From NCBI GenBank assembly GCA_035535495.1, contig DATLQA010000179.1:1-24560 (forward strand): a DNA stretch of 24,560 bases, given 5' to 3'. The DNA comes from DASUZB01 sp035535495 (GTDB lineage: Bacteria > Actinomycetota > CALGFH01). The notes under the pieces were generated by a model that was given only the letters and a program-made list of their open reading frames with translations, searched no databases and was not told the origin of the DNA. The position numbers were made by a program, and so were the translations under genes. Shown here in pieces: positions 21,418 through 24,560 of this stretch (the stretch's first letter is position 1; each line of letters starts with the position of its first letter).

Positions 21418-21885
21418 ATGCCGCGGATCGACTACCACGACGACCCGGCCGCGCCGCCGGCCAACTCGCTGGTGCCGGCCGCCTCGGCGGTGGTCACCGA
21501 CGGGCAGGGCCGGATCCTGCTGCACCGCCGCAGCGACAACGACCGCTGGTCGCTGCCTGGCGGGGCGATGGAGCTGGGGGAGAGCATCGCCGGGTGCGCC
21601 GTGCGGGAGACGCTGGAGGAGACCGGGTTCGAGGTCGAGGTGACCGGGATCGTGGGCATCTACTCCAACCCCGGGCACGTGTTCGCCTACGACGACGGCG
21701 AGGTGCGCCAGGAGTTCTCGGTGTGCTTCGCCGGCCGCGTGGTCGGCGGCGAGCCGCGGGTGAGCGACGAGTCCACCGAGGTGGCCTGGTTCCGGCCCGA
21801 GCAGATCGCCGGGCTGCCGATGGTCGAGGCGATGCGGCTGCGCGTGCTCGACTTCCTCGAGGGGCGGACACCGGTCATCCGCTGA
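21418..21885 (+). CDS. Nudix hydrolase
   Basis: A 155-residue Nudix protein. The Nudix box is exact: G followed by five residues then E (GAMELGE), seven residues, then RETLEETGF, i.e. Gx5Ex7REUxEExGU. This places the Mg-binding Glu residues that support hydrolysis of nucleoside-diphosphate-linked substrates. LLHRRSDNDRWSLPGG just before it is typical of the fold, and EVAWFRPEQIAGLPM near the C-terminus of the wider family. ATG 21418 has AGGGGG 5 nt upstream; GTG 21412 overlaps that SD and is rejected. Substrate specificity is not readable. The acyl-CoA synthetase gene follows after 86 nt with its own promoter candidate. Confidence 0.92.
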   Translation: MPRIDYHDDPAAPPANSLVPAASAVVTDGQGRILLHRRSDNDRWSLPGGAMELGESIAGCAVRETLEETGFEVEVTGIVGIYSNPGHVFAYDDGEVRQEFSVCFAGRVVGGEPRVSDESTEVAWFRPEQIAGLPMVEAMRLRVLDFLEGRTPVIR

Positions 21886-21909
21886 CCGCCGGCCGCCACC
21901 CGCCGGCTA

Positions 21910-21938
21910 TTTACCGGCGCCGGCCGCGTCCCTATGCT
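21910..21938 (+). promoter_or_regulatory. promoter for the acyl-CoA synthetase gene
   Basis: TTTACC (21910-21915, 4 of 6 to consensus) and TATGCT (21933-21938, TANNNT) are separated by exactly 17 nt. The start site would fall near 21945, about 27 nt before the ATG at 21972. A small inverted repeat CGCCGG/CCGGCG (21901-21919) overlaps the -35. Confidence 0.5.
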
Positions 21939-21971
21939 CGCGACACAGGTTGCCGAGGTGGGGAGCCGGCC

Positions 21972-23825
21972 ATGGCGGACGACGGGGTGCTGGCGGCACG
22001 CCAGGAGATCGAGCGGGCGATCCAGGGGCGGACCCTCTGCGACCTGCTCCACGACAACGCGGAGCGGCATGGCGAGATGCCGGCGCTTTCCTGGAGGCAG
22101 GACGGCGCCTGGCAGACCGCCAACTGGCGCGAGTACCGGGAGCGCATCGCCGAGGCGGCCCTCGGCCTGGCCGGCCTCGGCGTCGCCAGGGGCGACTTCG
22201 TGGCGATCATGGCCGCCAACCGGCCCGAGCACGTGATCGCCGACCAGGCCGCCTTCCACGCCGGCGCGACGCCGAGCACCTTCTACTCCACCCTGGCGCC
22301 GGAGCAGATCCAGTACTGCGCCGCCCACTGCGAGGCCAAGGTCGCGGTGCTGGAGAACCGGGACGTGGCCAAGCGCTGGACCGAGATCCGCGACCAGCTC
22401 CCCAAGCTGCGCCATGTGGTCATGCTCGAGGACGCCGAGGAGTTCGCCGACCAGCCCGGCGTGATCTCCTGGGCGGAGCTGGTGACCAGCGGCCGGGAGG
22501 CGCTGGCCGCCGGCCGGGACGCGTTCGACGAGCTGCGCGCCCGGGTCGACCCGGAGGACCCGGCGACCCTGATCTACACCTCGGGCACCACCGGCCCGCC
22601 CAAGGGCGTCATCCTCACCCACCACAACGTGCTCTACGAGACGGCCGCGCTGGACCGGCTGACCGGCGTCCCCGACGGCCTCACCTCGGTGTCGTACCTG
22701 CCGCTGGCCCACATCGCCGAGCGGGTGCTGTCCATCTACGACCCCCTGCAGAAGGTCGCCCACGTCTACTTCTGCCCCGAGGCCACTCAGGCGGTCGAGT
22801 ACGTGCGCCAGGCCAGGCCGAGCTTCTTCTTCGGGGTGCCGAGGGTCTGGGAGAAGGTCCGCGCCGGCATCAGCGCCAAGCTGGCCGCCGAGCCGGACGC
22901 GCGCAAGCGCCGCCTCGCCCAGGCCGCCGTGACCGCCGGTCTGGAGGTGGTCAGGCGCCGGCAGCGCGGTGAGACCGTGGCGCTGGGGCTGCGTGCCCGC
23001 CACGCCGTGCTCGACCGGCTGGTGCTCGCCAAGGTCCGCGCGGCCATCGGGCTGGACCGCTGCATGTTCGCCTCCAGTGCGGCCTCGCCGCTCCCGGTCG
23101 ACGTGGCCGAGTACTTCGCCGCGCTCGGCCTGCCGCTGGTCGAGGTCTACGGCATGACCGAGACCACCGGGGTGGCCACCGGCAACCCGCCCGACAAGCT
23201 CAAGATCGGCACGGTCGGCCCGGCCCTGCCCGGCGTGGAGGTGCGGCTCGCCGACGACGGCGAGGTGCTGGTCCGCGGGCCGATCAACACGCCCGGCTAC
23301 TACCGGCGCCCGGAGGCGACCGCGGAGCTGCTCGACGCCGACGGCTGGCTGCACACCGGCGACGTCGGCGAGATGGACGACGAGGGCTACCTGCGCATCG
23401 TCGACCGCAAGAAGGAGCTGATCATCACCTCGGCCGGCAAGAACATCTCCCCGGCCAACGTGGAGGGGCTGCTCAAGGAGCACCCGCTGATCGGGCAGGT
23501 GCTGGTCTTCGGCGACAACCGGCCCTACGTGGTGGCGCTGGTGGTGCTCGACCACGAGGTGGCTCCCGGCTGGGCCAAGCGGGAGGGGGTGGCCTTCGAG
23601 GGGCTGGCCGCGTTCGCCCGCGACGCCCGCGTCGTCGAGGAGGTGCAGGGCGCGGTGGACGCCGCCAACCAGCGCCTCGCCCGCGCCGAGCAGGTCAAAC
23701 GGTTCGCGGTGCTGCAGACCGAGTGGACCGCCGAGAGCGAGGAGCTCACCCCTACCCTGAAGCTCAAGCGCCGCGTCATCCACGGCAAGTACGCCGCGGA
23801 GATCGACGACCTCTACGCCAGCTGA
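21972..23825 (+). CDS. long-chain fatty acid CoA ligase (FadD/FAA1-type AMP-binding enzyme)
   Basis: A 617-residue AMP-forming ligase that activates fatty acids to acyl-CoA through an acyl-adenylate. The P-loop-like motif LIYTSGTTGPPKGVILTHHN is at about 199-218, YGMTETTG at about 393-400, WLHTGDVGEMDDEGYLRIVD at about 459-478 and the hinge/Lys region RKKELIITSAGKNISP at about 479-494. Length and the long insert before the TETTG motif fit the FAA1-like long-chain group (COG1022). ATG 21972 is fixed by GGTGGGGAG 6-7 nt upstream; the frame is open further upstream but overlaps the Nudix gene. It appears to be a single-gene transcript ending in a hairpin shared with the opposing gene. The role is fatty acid or exogenous acid activation; chain-length preference is unknown. 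Confidence 0.93.
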   Translation: MADDGVLAARQEIERAIQGRTLCDLLHDNAERHGEMPALSWRQDGAWQTANWREYRERIAEAALGLAGLGVARGDFVAIMAANRPEHVIADQAAFHAGATPSTFYSTLAPEQIQYCAAHCEAKVAVLENRDVAKRWTEIRDQLPKLRHVVMLEDAEEFADQPGVISWAELVTSGREALAAGRDAFDELRARVDPEDPATLIYTSGTTGPPKGVILTHHNVLYETAALDRLTGVPDGLTSVSYLPLAHIAERVLSIYDPLQKVAHVYFCPEATQAVEYVRQARPSFFFGVPRVWEKVRAGISAKLAAEPDARKRRLAQAAVTAGLEVVRRRQRGETVALGLRARHAVLDRLVLAKVRAAIGLDRCMFASSAASPLPVDVAEYFAALGLPLVEVYGMTETTGVATGNPPDKLKIGTVGPALPGVEVRLADDGEVLVRGPINTPGYYRRPEATAELLDADGWLHTGDVGEMDDEGYLRIVDRKKELIITSAGKNISPANVEGLLKEHPLIGQVLVFGDNRPYVVALVVLDHEVAPGWAKREGVAFEGLAAFARDARVVEEVQGAVDAANQRLARAEQVKRFAVLQTEWTAESEELTPTLKLKRRVIHGKYAAEIDDLYAS

Positions 23826-23840
23826 GCCCGGGCGGCTCAG
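23822..23840. terminator. bidirectional hairpin containing both stop codons
   Basis: CTGAGCC (23822-23828) pairs with GGCTCAG (23834-23840) around CGGGC. The TGA of the acyl-CoA synthetase (23823-23825) and, on the other strand, the TGA of the small HdeD-like gene (23837-23839) occupy mirror positions in the stem. It is short but perfectly placed for convergent genes. Confidence 0.55.
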
Positions 23841-23992
23841 GCCAGCGCGGTGCCGCGCTGGCCGAGCTGGCGCAGGCGGAAGCCGAGGCGGATGGTGACG
23901 TCCGGCCAGATCCACGCCGCCAGGCCGAAGAGGACCGCCAGCGCGCCGCGGACCGCAACCGTCCACCAGTAGCGAGCGAAGTAGTCGAGCAT
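23837..23992 (-). CDS. 51-residue HdeD/DUF308-like membrane fragment
   Basis: The ATG at 23992 opens a 51-residue protein with one hydrophobic helix (residues ~11-30, TVAVRGALAVLFGLAAWIWP). RYWWTVAVRGALAVLFGLAA closely resembles the first helix of HdeD/DUF308 proteins, which normally carry six helices over ~180 residues. Here the frame ends with a basic tail (RLGFRLRQLGQRG) after one helix. GGGAGG 9 nt upstream (3 nt before the alternative ATG 23998) supports translation. It follows the methyltransferase stop by 21 nt and may be co-transcribed. Either a decayed remnant or a genuine single-helix protein; it ends in the shared hairpin. Confidence 0.55.
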   Translation of the reverse strand: MLDYFARYWWTVAVRGALAVLFGLAAWIWPDVTIRLGFRLRQLGQRGTALA

Positions 23993-24013
23993 GCCCATGT
24001 ACCTCCCGGGCGT

Positions 24014-24560
24014 CTACGGCTTCCGGCCGACCCCGCCGAACATGTCGACCTCGGCGGGGAGGTCACCGCCGTCGGCGTCGGGCCGCCACCGCGAGCACGA
24101 CACCACCCCGGGCTCCAGCAGCTCCGAGCCCTCGAAGAAACCGGCGATCTGCTCGGGGGTGCGGGGGTGGTACGGGACCGCGCCGCTCTGGTTGTAGAGC
24201 TCCTGGGCCTCCTCCACCCGCGCCTTGTTGACCACCGCGGTGCCGTCGTTGAGCACCAGGTAGCTGCCGGACGGCAGCGCGTCCAGCAGCCGCTTCACGA
24301 TCGACCGGGCCTCTTCGAGGTCGCCGACGTGCCCGAGGATGCCGAGCAGCATCAGCGCGGTCGGCTGGGAGAAGTCCAGGGTCTGGCCCGCTTCCCGCAG
24401 GATCCTGTCGGGGTCGCGGAGGTCGGCGTCGATGTAGGCGGTGGCGCCCTGCGGGGTGCTGGTGAGCAGGGCGCGGGCATGGGCCAGCACGATCGGGTCG
24501 TTGTCGACGTAGACGATCCGGCTCTCCGGCGCCACCCGCTGGGCGACCTCGTGGGTGTTG
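24014..24560 (-). CDS. SAM-dependent methyltransferase, DUF574-type (N-terminus cut by window edge)
   Basis: About 182 C-terminal residues are visible. The visible part begins NTHEVAQRVAPESRIVYVDN, continuing DPIVLAHARALL, which is the characteristic SAM-binding region of the actinobacterial DUF574/PF04672 methyltransferases. Later motifs also fit: YIDADLRDPDRIL, TLDFSQPTALMLLGILGHV, LPSGSYLVLNDGT, GAVPYHPRTPEQIAGFF and LLEPGVVSCSRWRPD. The stop is TAG at 24014-24016. An internal ATG at 24535 exists, but the conserved sequence continues upstream of it, so the gene enters from beyond the window. Substrates of this family are mostly unknown. It is followed closely by the small HdeD-like frame. 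Confidence 0.9.
   Translation of the reverse strand, partial: NTHEVAQRVAPESRIVYVDNDPIVLAHARALLTSTPQGATAYIDADLRDPDRILREAGQTLDFSQPTALMLLGILGHVGDLEEARSIVKRLLDALPSGSYLVLNDGTAVVNKARVEEAQELYNQSGAVPYHPRTPEQIAGFFEGSELLEPGVVSCSRWRPDADGGDLPAEVDMFGGVGRKP

Noticed and set aside
21901..21919. CGCCGG/CCGGCG inverted repeat between the Nudix and acyl-CoA synthetase genes
   Set aside because: A 6-bp stem overlapping a probable -35. It could be a weak terminator or operator, but the same words are frequent by composition, so it is only mentioned with the promoter.
21687..23966. 759-codon minus-strand frame
   Set aside because: Antisense shadow of the acyl-CoA synthetase; repetitive Gly/Arg/His/Val composition and no recognisable motif.

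Overview
The window is very GC-rich (roughly 73% by eye), densely packed and dominated by G/C-ending codons. Shine-Dalgarno (SD) sites are GGAGG-like, and several genes seem to have leaderless ATG starts placed 6-7 nt after a TANNNT -10 box. Together with the gene families present (a Ser/Thr kinase-like protein with a PP2C phosphatase, ClpC-N-type proteins, FadD-type acyl-CoA ligase, DUF574-type methyltransferase), this points to a chromosomal segment of a high-GC actinomycetote. I cannot name the genus. No rRNA, tRNA, insertion sequence or CRISPR array was seen.

Layout. (1) 1-3114, minus strand: a Ser/Thr kinase-like protein that has lost its catalytic residues (cut by the window edge), a DUF4230 membrane-anchored protein and a complete PP2C phosphatase. 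(2) 3279-6032, plus: two major-facilitator transporters, the first preceded by a possible 13-codon coupled leader ORF. (3) 6262-8052, plus: a hemerythrin-like protein with a four-helix membrane protein, then a small HTH protein and a stand-alone double Clp-N protein. The latter pair is driven by a consensus promoter buried in a 49-bp palindrome. (4) 8430-15351: the most unusual part. A BtrH-like acyltransferase, a RimK-like ATP-grasp ligase, a second ATP-grasp of the COG2308/glutathionylspermidine-synthase type and a YbdK/GCS2 carboxylate-amine ligase read rightward, the last three with 4-nt start/stop overlaps. Two alpha/beta-hydrolase esterases and a tiny TM/PASTA-like protein read leftward against them. 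(5) 15489-17096, plus: an ArsR-SRPBCC fusion carrying a 15-bp tandem repeat in its N-terminus, a perfect 30-bp palindromic terminator, and a DUF4126 membrane protein. (6) 17208-21351, minus: an aldehyde dehydrogenase, APC permease and acetamidase/formamidase operon. (7) 21418-23825, plus: a Nudix hydrolase and a long-chain acyl-CoA synthetase. (8) 23837-24560, minus: a 51-residue HdeD-like fragment and a DUF574 SAM methyltransferase cut by the window edge.

How the genes may work together. Region 4 looks like a predicted amide-bond-forming pathway: three different ATP-dependent carboxylate-amine ligases, a BtrH-type acyl transfer enzyme and two esterases that could hydrolyse, release or transfer the product. 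This is inference from family membership and from tight translational coupling; the product is unknown. Region 1 suggests a phospho-signalling locus in which the kinase-like member probably binds or scaffolds rather than phosphorylates. Region 6 reads as uptake and hydrolysis of an amide or amine nitrogen source with oxidation of an aldehyde intermediate.
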